From an uncultured Collinsella sp. (lineage in GTDB: Bacteria; Actinomycetota; Coriobacteriia; Coriobacteriales; Coriobacteriaceae): a stretch of 53,840 nt of DNA. The position numbers and the translations under genes were made by a program. A model generated the notes under the pieces. That model saw only the letters and a program-made list of their open reading frames with translations. It made no database searches and had not been told where the DNA came from. Where the stretch lies: positions 1 through 53,840 of the forward strand of contig CABUNJ010000017.1 in NCBI GenBank assembly GCA_902492935.1, read 5' to 3'. Each line of letters starts with the position of its first letter. The stretch's first letter is position 1. Shown piece by piece: positions 40,526 through 49,493 of the stretch.

Positions 40526-40712
40526 GCTATACGGGCCTTACGATGACGAGCTGACGATCATAGGCGCCATGCGTGTATTTGCGGCGGAACGGGGATATGC
40601 GCCCGACTTCTCCGAATCTCGCCTCTGTCACGAGATTTACCTCTCCGACCCGCGCAAGTACGCGCCGAAGAAGCTCAAGACCGTGATTCGCCATCCCATC
40701 AAGCCGATTTAG
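40524..40712 (+). pseudogene. C-terminal remnant of a GyrI-like effector-binding protein
   Basis: The 62-codon frame ends with CHEIYLSDPRKYAPKKLKT, which matches the C-terminal end of GyrI-like small-molecule-binding domains (EIYLSDP, then PEKLKT and a VRxPI-type ending). The upstream two-thirds of the domain and any DNA-binding part are missing, and no ribosome binding site precedes it. It is the left border of the accessory island that follows guaA. Confidence 0.65.
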
Positions 40713-40872
40713 CGAAACGAGCGCCGCCGTGCGGTCCGGCTTTTGGGGTTTATCAATTGGTAGTCCGCGTCGATCGAGCAAGCTGCCCTGCCTCCCGGCA
40801 GGTGCGTAATCCCCTTGGTCGATCCGTCTCGAGGTGCGCTCTTTGCTCATCTTGTGGCGTGGAGTTACGATA

Positions 40873-40907
40873 CTCCTAAAAGTGTAACCAGATTCGAGTT
40901 TTAGGAG
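40873..40907 (+). promoter_or_regulatory. Hairpin that masks the ribosome binding site of the ATPase gene
   Basis: CTCCTAAAA at 40873-40881 pairs perfectly with TTTTAGGAG at 40899-40907, and the second arm contains the AGGAG Shine-Dalgarno sequence of the gene starting at 40914. As RNA it would repress translation; as DNA it could be an operator. Confidence 0.6.
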
Positions 40908-40913
40908 CAGCTT

Positions 40914-42179
40914 TTGAAGGGTGGCAGACTCAGGAACCGCGATAGATACCTCGAGGAGGCGATGCTCTTCCGTGACACCGACCTCATCAAGGTGATCACG
41001 GGCGTGCGCAGGTGCGGCAAGTCGAGCCTTCTCGATCTAATTAGGATGGCCATCGAGTCTGAAGGAGTCGCTGGCCGCGGCTTTGTGAGCGTCAACCTGG
41101 AAAGCAAGGGTACGGGCATCAAGACGGAGGACCAGCTTTATGATTACGTTCGCGGGCGCCTGTCGGACAAGGGTCGCACCTACGTTTTCATAGACGAGCC
41201 CCAGAGAATCGATGGCTGGCAGGATGCGGTCAACGCAATGAGGGTCGACTTCGATTGCGACATCTACCTCACGGGCTCGAATGCGTATCTTCTCTCGAGC
41301 GAGCTGGCCACCTATCTCTCCGGGCGCTACGTAGAGGTAAAGATGCTGCCCCTGTCCTTCTCCGAGTTCGCCGACTTCTGCGGAATCGAGTTCGTATCGG
41401 GAACTTCGGTGGCTCTCACTCCCGAGGGGGATCCCGTTCTCTTCGACGACATGCTTACTCGTTACCTTGAGTACGGGGGCATGCCAGCCATCGCATCCCT
41501 CTCGACGACCCAGGCGCAGCACTCGGCGTACATGTCCGGCGTCTACGAAGCCATCGCCGTGCGTGATATTGTCAACCGTGAGCGCGGGAAGGGCAAAAGT
41601 GCGGTGACTGACCCTTCCCTGCTGCGCCATGTGGCCGAATTCCTGGCGGACAACATCGGCAACGAGTGCTCGTCGAGTCGAATCGCCGGCGCGTTAACTT
41701 CTGCGGGGCCGAAGACCACGAACAAGACCGTTTCCTCGTATGTGGGTGCGCTTGAGGAGGCCTTCCTGTTCTATCGTGCCACGCGTTACGATTTGCACGG
41801 CAAGGCGCTCCTCAAGACGAACCCAAAGGAGTACATCGTCGACACCGGCTTCAGGACCTGGATGGCCGGCTATAGGGTCACGGATACTGGCCGCCTGTTC
41901 GAGAACGCCGTGTATCTCCAGCTGCTCTACGAAGGATGGAGCGTGCATGTGGGCAAGCTCTATGGCAAGGAAGTTGACTTCGTTGCGACGAAGGACGGGC
42001 GCGTGCTCTACGTGCAGGCGACTGACGAGATGTTCGCAAGCGAGACCAGGGAGCGAGAGATCGCCCCTCTGAAGTCGATACGAGACAACCACGAGAAGAT
42101 CGTGGTCGTGAGGCAGGGTTCCTACGACACGGATATCGACGGCATCCGCATCGTGAGCGCGAGGGACTTTTTCCTCTAG
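40914..42179 (+). CDS. AAA_14 / DUF4143 family ATPase
   Basis: The 421-residue protein belongs to the widespread AAA_14-DUF4143 group of unknown role. Walker A is GVRRCGKSS with K36; Walker B is TYVFIDEPQRI near residue 90; the sensor region reads LTGSNAYLL. The C-terminal DUF4143 part (about 220-400) ends with KEVDFVATKDGRVLYVQ, a PD-(D/E)XK nuclease-like pattern. The TTG start follows AGGAG at suitable spacing; an ATG at 40962 is possible. These genes are often mobile or strain-variable, and a defence or chromosome-linked role has been suggested only loosely. Confidence 0.88.
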   Translation: MKGGRLRNRDRYLEEAMLFRDTDLIKVITGVRRCGKSSLLDLIRMAIESEGVAGRGFVSVNLESKGTGIKTEDQLYDYVRGRLSDKGRTYVFIDEPQRIDGWQDAVNAMRVDFDCDIYLTGSNAYLLSSELATYLSGRYVEVKMLPLSFSEFADFCGIEFVSGTSVALTPEGDPVLFDDMLTRYLEYGGMPAIASLSTTQAQHSAYMSGVYEAIAVRDIVNRERGKGKSAVTDPSLLRHVAEFLADNIGNECSSSRIAGALTSAGPKTTNKTVSSYVGALEEAFLFYRATRYDLHGKALLKTNPKEYIVDTGFRTWMAGYRVTDTGRLFENAVYLQLLYEGWSVHVGKLYGKEVDFVATKDGRVLYVQATDEMFASETREREIAPLKSIRDNHEKIVVVRQGSYDTDIDGIRIVSARDFFL

Positions 42180-42268
42180 GGCCATGCGATTCATCGCGAG
42201 GCAGTTAGGTCAAGTGAGAAACATGCCTGACATCGGTTTGCTGACGATCTAAAACAGTAAGGAGAAGC

Positions 42269-44017
42269 TTGGACAATCGCAAAATCGAGCAGAACGCGGT
42301 CAATGCTGTCAAGCAGGCTTTCGGCGATGTCGCTTGCGTCTATGCGTATATAGATGAGAACGACAAGACCGAATGCACCGACGGGCACCTGCAAGTCTAC
42401 TCGTCTTCTTCCTTCACGATTGAGACCGTTGAAGGCCAGTTGCCGCTTCAGGTCAAGGGGACCACTTCGAAAAGAAAATCGGACCGACCTAAGCGGCAAG
42501 TTCGAGTTTCAGACCTCAAGCACTATCTCAACATTGCTGGAGGCTGCATCTATTTTTACGTCTACTGTGGGAGCGAGGCTCGTTCAGCGGAGGTTTTCTA
42601 CAGACTTTTGCTTCCCTATGACCTAAAGAAGATTCTGGCCGATATTCCGGAGCAACAAGAGCGCATCTCTTTGCGTTTCGACCGGCTTCCATCAGACGCG
42701 GCGGAATTGACGCGGCTTGTCAGAAGGGCGGTCAAGGACAGAGCAAAGCAGCGAGCAGTCGCTGGCATCGCCCTCAAGACAATCGAGGAATTTAAGGACG
42801 CCGGCCTTTGCTTTGATGAGTGCGAGTTTGGAATCGAGCTGCTCGAGGGCGAGTCGCCCGCAAGCTTGGCTCCATACAGGAACGGGCTGTATATCTACGG
42901 GAAGAGCCCCTGGGGAGAGCTGTATCCCTTGAATAAGCTTGAAAACATAGTTGGCGTCGCGATTGGGTCTCGGCATGACGTCAGCTCTGGTGATGTTTCC
43001 CTAAATGCGGTGGTCATGGCCGGAGAAAATGAGAATGGCGAGCACGTTTTCTTCAGGGGTTTCGACATATGCCTCTCCACCAACACAATCACCCTCAGCG
43101 AGACCGGAACTCTTGTCGAGCGCATGGAAGAGTTGGCCCTCATGCGCGCATTGATGCAAACCGGTACGCTTTCCATAGACGGAAGCGGCTTTGCTCGCGG
43201 GTGCAAGTTGAGCGGAGGCGACCTCGACGCCCTTGAGAGTCGATTGCAGTCGCTGGAGATTATCAAGCGGGTTGTCGACGCTCTTCATTACAAGCCAGAG
43301 CTCGACATCGGTGCGTTGACCACTCAGGATTTAAGAAACATCGAGACAATTTACAAGGGATTGGTTGAGAACGCACCCCTCCACTACAAGGATCGGCAAA
43401 ACGGATTCGGATATATCAATCTGGGGAACCATCCGATTAAGCTCGTGTTTTACCAAGTATCTGAAGATATGTACCGAATGGTCGATGGGCTTCGACTGGA
43501 TGACCTGACGGTCTCGGTGTTCTTCCGGGGCGAGGGGGATGCCCCCGTAGTCGTCGCGCCTCTGTTCGTCCAAACGATGCAGGACTATATGAGGCTTGCC
43601 AATGTCGATGCCGAGGTGTTTGCCGCTACGTTGAAGCAGTATCCAGTCACCGAAGTTAGCTCTGCCTACGTCAACGACAAAATGCTTGAAATGCTATCAG
43701 CCTACGATCAAGATGCGTGCTGTAAGGAAGAGTTGCTGAAATGCTGCGAGATGACCGTAGACGCCCTGGAAGCTTTTGCGGATCGAGAGGCAACCCTGAT
43801 AAATCGATATCAAATTGCCGCTCGAAAGCGAGATCTTACTAGCGAGGAGAAATCTGAGTTAATGGCAATCCAGCTGAATTCAGATAGTGCGCTGTCGAAA
43901 GCATGCGCAGCAGCCTTGCGCGGAGACTCGGACATGGCCTCTGCGCTCAGAGCGTCACTTGACGAAGAGGCACGAACGACGCTCGGCTCATGGCCGATCG
44001 GCCGTTTCTTCGCATAA
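42269..44017 (+). CDS. Large protein with N-terminal DUF4365-like PD-(D/E)XK nuclease domain
   Basis: This 582-residue protein has no clear full-length family. The N-terminal part (about 1-120) resembles DUF4365-type nuclease domains: D38, then LPLQVKGTT with Q61 and K63, a D-x22-QxK layout. The rest is mixed alpha/beta with no recognised domain; the end is helical and charged. The TTG start follows AGGAG at about 42260. Base composition is lower in GC than the flanking genes, consistent with transfer. The next gene starts 28 bases later and is surely co-transcribed. A nuclease of a defence or toxin system is my inference. Confidence 0.65.
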   Translation: MDNRKIEQNAVNAVKQAFGDVACVYAYIDENDKTECTDGHLQVYSSSSFTIETVEGQLPLQVKGTTSKRKSDRPKRQVRVSDLKHYLNIAGGCIYFYVYCGSEARSAEVFYRLLLPYDLKKILADIPEQQERISLRFDRLPSDAAELTRLVRRAVKDRAKQRAVAGIALKTIEEFKDAGLCFDECEFGIELLEGESPASLAPYRNGLYIYGKSPWGELYPLNKLENIVGVAIGSRHDVSSGDVSLNAVVMAGENENGEHVFFRGFDICLSTNTITLSETGTLVERMEELALMRALMQTGTLSIDGSGFARGCKLSGGDLDALESRLQSLEIIKRVVDALHYKPELDIGALTTQDLRNIETIYKGLVENAPLHYKDRQNGFGYINLGNHPIKLVFYQVSEDMYRMVDGLRLDDLTVSVFFRGEGDAPVVVAPLFVQTMQDYMRLANVDAEVFAATLKQYPVTEVSSAYVNDKMLEMLSAYDQDACCKEELLKCCEMTVDALEAFADREATLINRYQIAARKRDLTSEEKSELMAIQLNSDSALSKACAAALRGDSDMASALRASLDEEARTTLGSWPIGRFFA

Positions 44018-44045
44018 GACCGCATAGACTTTTTGAGGCATCGAA

Positions 44046-44630
44046 ATGAAGCTACTCGTCGAATCGATTAGAAATGCGGTTGAGAAAGACTGCCTTATCC
44101 CAGCCCTTATGTCTTCCCTTACCATTCCCGACGCCATGGGGCAGCTTCTTTATCCCAATCTCGTCCTTCATAACGGGAAGAGAGCGGCGGGGCGGCAGTA
44201 TGTGAAGTGGTTTGATGACTGGGCGGCAAACGACTTCCTGTTTTCGGGAGACCCCTCGAACGAAGGTGAAACGATTCCAGGTCAAATCTTTAATGGGAAG
44301 ATGTGCTGGAAGCTCCGGTGCTCCCTGTTGCATTCAGGCGACTACGATGTGTCGGTCGATGCTCCCGAGAAAGACGAGAGCTTCGACTACGACTACAAGT
44401 TCGAGCTTGTCCTCCACGGGTGCAACGCCCTCTGCTCTTCCTGGCCGTCGCCCAAGAGCGGGATGCGTGCGACTAAGAGCGTGACGTTCCGCGTTGATGC
44501 GGCGTCGCTCGCGAGCTCGCTGTGCAACGCCGCGGAGGCCTGTCTTAAAGAAACGGGCGAAACGGTCAGTTACCCCAATCTGGAGTTATTCGACGTGGCT
44601 GCATGGGCGGATAGATTCAATACTCGCTGA
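44046..44630 (+). CDS. HEPN-like 194-residue protein, partner of the nuclease-like gene
   Basis: The product is mostly helical. The N-terminal helix LLVESIRNAVEKDCLIPALM, the aromatic YVKWFDDWA and the central KMCWKLRCSLLH segment stand out. R91 to H96 in RCSLLHSG forms an Rx4H motif, the catalytic signature of HEPN ribonucleases, followed by the usual acidic stretch. The second half is beta-rich with no clear match. GAGGC precedes the ATG. Paired with the PD-(D/E)XK-like gene it could be the RNA-cutting arm of a two-gene system. A non-catalytic role cannot be excluded. Confidence 0.6.
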   Translation: MKLLVESIRNAVEKDCLIPALMSSLTIPDAMGQLLYPNLVLHNGKRAAGRQYVKWFDDWAANDFLFSGDPSNEGETIPGQIFNGKMCWKLRCSLLHSGDYDVSVDAPEKDESFDYDYKFELVLHGCNALCSSWPSPKSGMRATKSVTFRVDAASLASSLCNAAEACLKETGETVSYPNLELFDVAAWADRFNTR

Positions 44631-45357
44631 GCCATCTCGTCAAACTCCTTGTGTGCTAAACGTTGGTGTTGGCGCCCCGGAAAAGGGGTGTGGCCAGCGC
44701 CTAGAATCTTCAGCTACCACGCTGAGACGATAGGAGATGACCACATGGACACTATGGCGCACGAGGCGCCCGCGACGCCGTTGCTTGCGTTTCGCTATCG
44801 CTGCTTGAAGCGTGTCGCTTGGGGCCCTGGCCGGAGGAGAGACGACCGCTCCCTGCGAGACTGCGGAATCACCTATATCCGCTTGCTGCGGGCTTGCTTG
44901 AGCCAGTTCCTCTTGAAAGAGCCTATACCTCCGAAGAGCTTGTTGTACGTCTCACCGTTCTCCTTGGCCTCGTACTTGACCAGGGCAAGTTCGATGGTGC
45001 AGAGGTAATCCGCCACTTGCTCGAGGCGGTAGTCGGTCATCGAGGTCTTGCGGCGTCGGACGACCCCTTTTGAGAGGACCTTGCCCACCGAGCCGCCTCG
45101 CCCACGGAACAGAAGGAGCGCATCCTCGCGACCTTCGGTGACCTGTGCTGCGAGATGGAGGGCTGCACCATCGCGCGGGGCCCTTTCCAAAGCGAAGTGT
45201 CGAGCCGAAGTGTTGAGCGTCGGCCCTGAATGTTCAATGGCCGTTGTTTTCTGCCCCTCAAGTGGTGGACTTTTCCTCGGGGCTGTTGATTCCCCCACGC
45301 GCCCCTTTCCGTTCTCTGTGTTCCCCTTATACTCCTTGTACGAGGAGGTAAGAAGTC
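44631..45357. other. Gap with decayed coding fragments between island and sugar operon
   Basis: This 727-base stretch has no intact gene with a ribosome binding site. Protein-like remnants occur on both strands: the minus frame 44873-45040 listed separately, and a plus-strand frame at about 45077-45229 reading TEQKERILATFGDLCCEMEG and GCTIARGPFQSEV after a stop. They look like pieces of genes broken during insertion or deletion. Confidence 0.45.
44873..45040 (-). CDS. Candidate small or truncated 55-residue protein
   Basis: The frame from the ATG at 45040 encodes MTDYRLEQVADYLCTIELAL followed by KYEAKENGETYNKLFGG and a basic end, KRNWLKQARSKRI. Composition is that of a real protein, unlike the arginine-alanine-rich shadow frames around it. 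I see no ribosome binding site and do not recognise the family. It may be a gene fragment from the same breakage that left the other remnants in this gap. Confidence 0.4.
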   Translation of the reverse strand: MTDYRLEQVADYLCTIELALVKYEAKENGETYNKLFGGIGSFKRNWLKQARSKRI

Positions 45358-48099
45358 ATGGACAAGACCGCACAGGACAGCTTGGCAAAGAAGCCCGTCG
45401 ACATGAGGGACAGGATTCTCGAGCATCTCGAGGCCCTCACCTCTGCCGTCTCGCTCGACGACCTTGCCCGTCTGTCCACCTCCGACATCGCCGAGACGCT
45501 CATCATCTCCAGGAGCCTGGCGAGCCAGTACCTCAACGACCTTGTCCGCGCCGGCTTTGTGGTTAAGGTGGCGGGCAGGCCTGTCCGTTATTTTCATCGC
45601 CGCGCGTTCCAGAAGCGTTTTCAGGTAAAGCTCTCTGCAAGCGAGTACGCCTCGCTCGCCGACCTCATCCAGGCGACGGGAATCGCCGATCACCGCGACT
45701 TCGCGCGTGCCGTGGGCTTCGACCTGAGCCTCAGCTCCGTTGTCGAGCAGTGCAAGGCTGCGGTTCAGTACCCTCCGTTTGGCCTGCCCATCCTCTTGAG
45801 CGGCGGCGTGGGTGTCGGTAAGTCTTTCCTTTCTCGCCTTGTGTACGAGTACGGCAAGAACCAGGGCTTGCTGTCCCGCGACTCCTCCTATGTGCGCATC
45901 GACTGCGCCGGGGTCCCGGACGCCGCCTCGTTCAACGGGCTTCTTGACGAGTCGATCGCGAAATCGCGCGGGGGTGTGGTCTTTGTCAACGGCATCGAGG
46001 CACTCTCTCCCTCTGCGATGGAGCACTGCCTTGCGACGGCCCTCGGGCTCGATGCCTCCCAGGATGCGCCGCGCGCTCGCCTCGTTCTTTCGACGACGCT
46101 TTCCGCCGATGACCTGAAGGTTTCCTCGGCCTACAGCAAAATGCCCATCTGTGCCCGCGTCCCCTCACTCAAGGAGCGGACCCCCGAGGAGCGCGAGGAT
46201 CTCATCTTGAGCTTCCTGCGCAGCGAGGGGTGCCGAATCGGTTCTGATGTGAAGATCAGCCGCGGCGCATACCGTTGCCTCGTGAACGCGGACTTTTCCG
46301 ATAACATCGCCGGCTTGCGCGCCTGCGTGACGAACTGCTGCGCCAAAGCGTTCCTCAATCGCGAGGGCGACTACGTCGTCGTTCGCCCGTATCTTCTTCC
46401 CAGCGGGCTCCTCTCCTCCGCGCAGATCGATCAACAGCCCGACGATGGCGTCCTGATCGACGCGTCCCTGGATGCCGCCGAGAGCACAGGGCCGGTCGAG
46501 CAGGCGCTCGATGCCCTGTGCTCTCTCGATGAGCGATTCTGCGCCGGGGAGCTCTCTGTCTCCGAGCTCGTCTCGCAAGCTGTCTCCGCTGTGCGCGGCG
46601 TTGAGGATCACTTGATCTTCGGCCGCGGCGTTACCTCCTCGAGGTCGCGCGCCTTCGAGCGCATCGTGGGCGCGGTCCTTGCCGACGCAGGCTCTTCTTA
46701 TGGCATCGAGCTTTCGAGGAAGGTCGCTTTTCTACTGGCCCAGGAGATTTGCCTGCAGTTGTGGCCGGGCATCGGCCTGGCTAAGCGAAAGTCTGCCTGT
46801 GCGGAGCAAATCTCCCATCTCCTCGGTGCCGTGACCTCCGAATTACCGTTTGCCTCGAGCGTCTCCGATCAGGTCGCCGCAGACGTGGAAGGGGCGCTGG
46901 GAATCTCGCTCGATCACTTCACGAAGACGCTTCTGACGCTGTGCGTCGCATCGGAGTCTCGCGACGCGAAGGCCCTTCGAACGCTCTGCGTCATCTTGTC
47001 CCACGGCTACTCAACGGCGACGAGCATCGCCGACGCGGCGAACCGTATGCTCGGCATGCATGTGTACGAGGCTGTCGACATGCCCTACGACCAGCAGCTG
47101 AAGGACATCGTCGGTCCGCTCCAGCGCCTCGTCGACCGCCATTCCTACTGCACCGGGGTCGTGTTCCTCGTCGACATGGGCTCCTTGGAGGAGGCCTATA
47201 AGGCCCTCGAGAACGTTACCGACTCCACTATCGGCGTGGTGAACAACGTCTCTACCGGTCTTGCGCTCGAGATCGGGGTCGGGCTGCTCGGCGGCAAGTC
47301 CATCGCCGAGGTTCTTGGCGATGCGACCGCCGCGTGCGTGACGCACTGTAAGGTGATCGAGCGCGTCAACCGTGAGGACGCCATCGTCTTCTGCTCCGAG
47401 TCCGGGGTCGACGCCGCGGAGAGGATACGCCAGCTCGTCTCGCAGAGCCTCCCGCGCACCATAGGCGCGCGCCTGCTCACGAGGCCCTTCAAGCAGCTCG
47501 TCGCGAACGGGTCGAACGACGCCGTTTTCTCCGAGCACCGCGTTTGCGCCGTCATCGGCACGGGAGACCCCGGGGTCGCCTCCGTCCCCTTCGTCGCCCT
47601 CGAGGACATCATGTCGACGGCGTCCGCCTCTAAGGTTGATGCCGTGTTCGGCAGGTGGCTTGACGCTTCCGAGCTCTCTTCTTTCCACGAGAAGCTGCTC
47701 TCGAACATGACGCTGCAGAACGTCATCCGCTCCATCACCATCCTCGACCCGGAGCGGCTATTCCACGAGATCGAGAGCGCCGTGCACGAGCTTCAGCGCA
47801 GGACAGGCGAGAAGATCGGCAGCAACGCCATCATTGGGCTCTACGTCCACCTCTGCTGTCTCGTCGAGCGCCTTGTTACCAGAAACCCCATTGAGACCTA
47901 CGTTGGCCAGGACCGCTTCGAGGAGGAGCGTGCCGATTTCATCGAGTCCTTCAGGCAGAGCTTCTCGAGCATCTCGACGCGCTATCGCGTAGAGGTTCCC
48001 GTAAGCGAGATCGCATATGTCTTCGACTACATAAGCGTGAGCGCCGCCCCGGCGCGAGAAGAGCGCCTCGGCTCCTCGGACCTCCTGCTCGACGAGTGA
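45358..48099 (+). CDS. LevR-type PTS-controlled transcriptional regulator
   Basis: This 913-residue regulator has the LevR order: N-terminal helix-turn-helix (about 15-75), AAA+ core (about 125-335), a middle region, an EIIA-mannose-like domain with H549 in ILSHG, an EIIB-like segment with C679 in VFCSESG, and a C-terminal PRD with H831 in GLYVHLCCLVERL. Walker A is GGVGVGKS (149-156), but Walker B reads VFVNGIEAL and the GAFTGA loop for sigma-54 contact is absent. It therefore probably does not act as a classical sigma-54 activator. It precedes the mannose-family PTS genes and should control them through PTS phosphorylation. GAGGAGGT precedes the ATG. Confidence 0.85.
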   Translation: MDKTAQDSLAKKPVDMRDRILEHLEALTSAVSLDDLARLSTSDIAETLIISRSLASQYLNDLVRAGFVVKVAGRPVRYFHRRAFQKRFQVKLSASEYASLADLIQATGIADHRDFARAVGFDLSLSSVVEQCKAAVQYPPFGLPILLSGGVGVGKSFLSRLVYEYGKNQGLLSRDSSYVRIDCAGVPDAASFNGLLDESIAKSRGGVVFVNGIEALSPSAMEHCLATALGLDASQDAPRARLVLSTTLSADDLKVSSAYSKMPICARVPSLKERTPEEREDLILSFLRSEGCRIGSDVKISRGAYRCLVNADFSDNIAGLRACVTNCCAKAFLNREGDYVVVRPYLLPSGLLSSAQIDQQPDDGVLIDASLDAAESTGPVEQALDALCSLDERFCAGELSVSELVSQAVSAVRGVEDHLIFGRGVTSSRSRAFERIVGAVLADAGSSYGIELSRKVAFLLAQEICLQLWPGIGLAKRKSACAEQISHLLGAVTSELPFASSVSDQVAADVEGALGISLDHFTKTLLTLCVASESRDAKALRTLCVILSHGYSTATSIADAANRMLGMHVYEAVDMPYDQQLKDIVGPLQRLVDRHSYCTGVVFLVDMGSLEEAYKALENVTDSTIGVVNNVSTGLALEIGVGLLGGKSIAEVLGDATAACVTHCKVIERVNREDAIVFCSESGVDAAERIRQLVSQSLPRTIGARLLTRPFKQLVANGSNDAVFSEHRVCAVIGTGDPGVASVPFVALEDIMSTASASKVDAVFGRWLDASELSSFHEKLLSNMTLQNVIRSITILDPERLFHEIESAVHELQRRTGEKIGSNAIIGLYVHLCCLVERLVTRNPIETYVGQDRFEEERADFIESFRQSFSSISTRYRVEVPVSEIAYVFDYISVSAAPAREERLGSSDLLLDE

Positions 48100-48222
48100 C
48101 CTTCCCCGCGCCGCCGCAAGCTGACCGCGCGTCCTCAATAATCCGATAACCCCTTGCCCGGCGCGAATCCGGATAGCGCCGAGGCAGTACCGAACGTAAA
48201 ACTTCATTTGATAGGAGAAAAC

Positions 48223-48696
48223 ATGAGTGTTGTTATGGCACGAATCGACAATCGCCTGCTTCACGGCATCATCGTGACGCAGTGGGCCCCGGTGTCGGGC
48301 GCGACCCGAGTCATGGTCATCGACGACAAGGTCGCCGGCGACGAGGTCCTGAAGTCCACTATGAGGATGGCGCGCCCCGCGGGCATGGCCGTCTCGATCA
48401 TCTCCGAGCAGACCGCGCTCAAGAACTTCGCGGCGGGCAAGTACGACCGCGAGAAGGTCTTTGTCATCGCCAAGGAGCCCGAGACGATTCTTCATCTGGT
48501 CGAGTCGGGCATCGAGCTCCCGTCGCTGATCGTCGGCGGCTCTCTTGTCAAGGAGGGCGGCGTCCAGCTCACCCAGCGCGCCTATGCCTCCGCCGAGAAC
48601 GTCCAGAGCTACAAGGCGCTCATCGCCCGCGGCGTCAAGGTGACGGCACAGTTCGTGCCCGCCGACAAGCCCGTCTCCGTCGCCGACCTCATCTAA
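48223..48696 (+). CDS. PTS mannose/fructose/sorbose family EIIB
   Basis: The 157-residue cytoplasmic EIIB carries phosphate from EIIA to the sugar. The active histidine is H14 in RIDNRLLHGIIVTQW, the hallmark of the family. The start after AGGAGAAAAC is preferred over the longer frame from 48154. It is the first gene of the B-C-D-A transporter set, with EIIC starting nine bases after its stop. Confidence 0.93.
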   Translation: MSVVMARIDNRLLHGIIVTQWAPVSGATRVMVIDDKVAGDEVLKSTMRMARPAGMAVSIISEQTALKNFAAGKYDREKVFVIAKEPETILHLVESGIELPSLIVGGSLVKEGGVQLTQRAYASAENVQSYKALIARGVKVTAQFVPADKPVSVADLI

Positions 48697-48705
48697 GGAG
48701 GGATC

Positions 48706-49491
48706 ATGGTCAACTTCACTATCCTGCAGGTCGTCCTTTTGACCCTGCTGGCCTTCATCAAGCACGTGGACTACTACGGCATCCCGATGATCTTCGTCAA
48801 CTATGCCGTCTTCTGGGGCCTTATCACCGGCGTCGTCATGGGCGACTGGCAGACCGGCCTCGTCATCGGCGGCACCATCCAGCTCATGCAGCTCGGCGTC
48901 GCGGGCTTCGGCGGCTCGTCGATTCCCGACTACGGCACGATGGCCATCATCGCCACCGCCTACGGCGTGACCCTGGGCGCGGACACGGGCCTCGCCATCG
49001 GCCTGCCGGTCGGCATGCTCGGCATCCAGCTCGACGTCATCGTCAAGATCCTCAACGGCTTCGTCGTCGAGAAGTCCCAGAAGTTCTGCGACGAGGGCAA
49101 GTTCAAGCAGATGAACGCCATCCTGTGGGTCTGCCCCGTGCTCTTCGGCCTGTGCGCCGCCCTGCCCGTCTTTGTCTCCGTGACCCTCGGCCAGCCCGCC
49201 GTCAACTGGCTCCTCGAGGTCATGCCTCAGTGGTTCCTCTCCGGCCTCACCCTCGCCGGCAAGATGCTCCCGGCCATCGGTATCGCCATGCTGCTCCGCT
49301 ACATGCCCACCGGCAAGTACTTCCAGTACCTGCTCGTCGGCTTCTTCCTCTCGGCCTTCCTGAACGTGCCCATCATCGGCGCCGCCATCGTCGGCGTTGC
49401 CCTCGCGATCGCGTTCTACCAGCGTGCCGAGAGGGACACCGAGCTCGCCGCCCACGCTTCCGCAGACGCCTTCATCGGAGAGGATGAGTAA
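48706..49491 (+). CDS. PTS mannose/fructose/sorbose family EIIC
   Basis: This 261-residue membrane protein forms the sugar channel together with EIID. Several hydrophobic helices are visible. The family pattern around GLITGVVMGDWQTGLVIGGTIQL, given here as GVVMGDWQTGL and IGGTIQLMQLG, lies near residues 40-65. AAGGAGG precedes the ATG. It is followed after two bases by EIID. Confidence 0.92.
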   Translation: MVNFTILQVVLLTLLAFIKHVDYYGIPMIFVNYAVFWGLITGVVMGDWQTGLVIGGTIQLMQLGVAGFGGSSIPDYGTMAIIATAYGVTLGADTGLAIGLPVGMLGIQLDVIVKILNGFVVEKSQKFCDEGKFKQMNAILWVCPVLFGLCAALPVFVSVTLGQPAVNWLLEVMPQWFLSGLTLAGKMLPAIGIAMLLRYMPTGKYFQYLLVGFFLSAFLNVPIIGAAIVGVALAIAFYQRAERDTELAAHASADAFIGEDE

Positions 49492-49493
49492 CC

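Noticed and set aside
47758..49455. 565-codon minus-strand ORF
   Set aside because: Antisense to the end of the LevR gene and the PTS EIIB/EIIC genes; acidic shadow translation.
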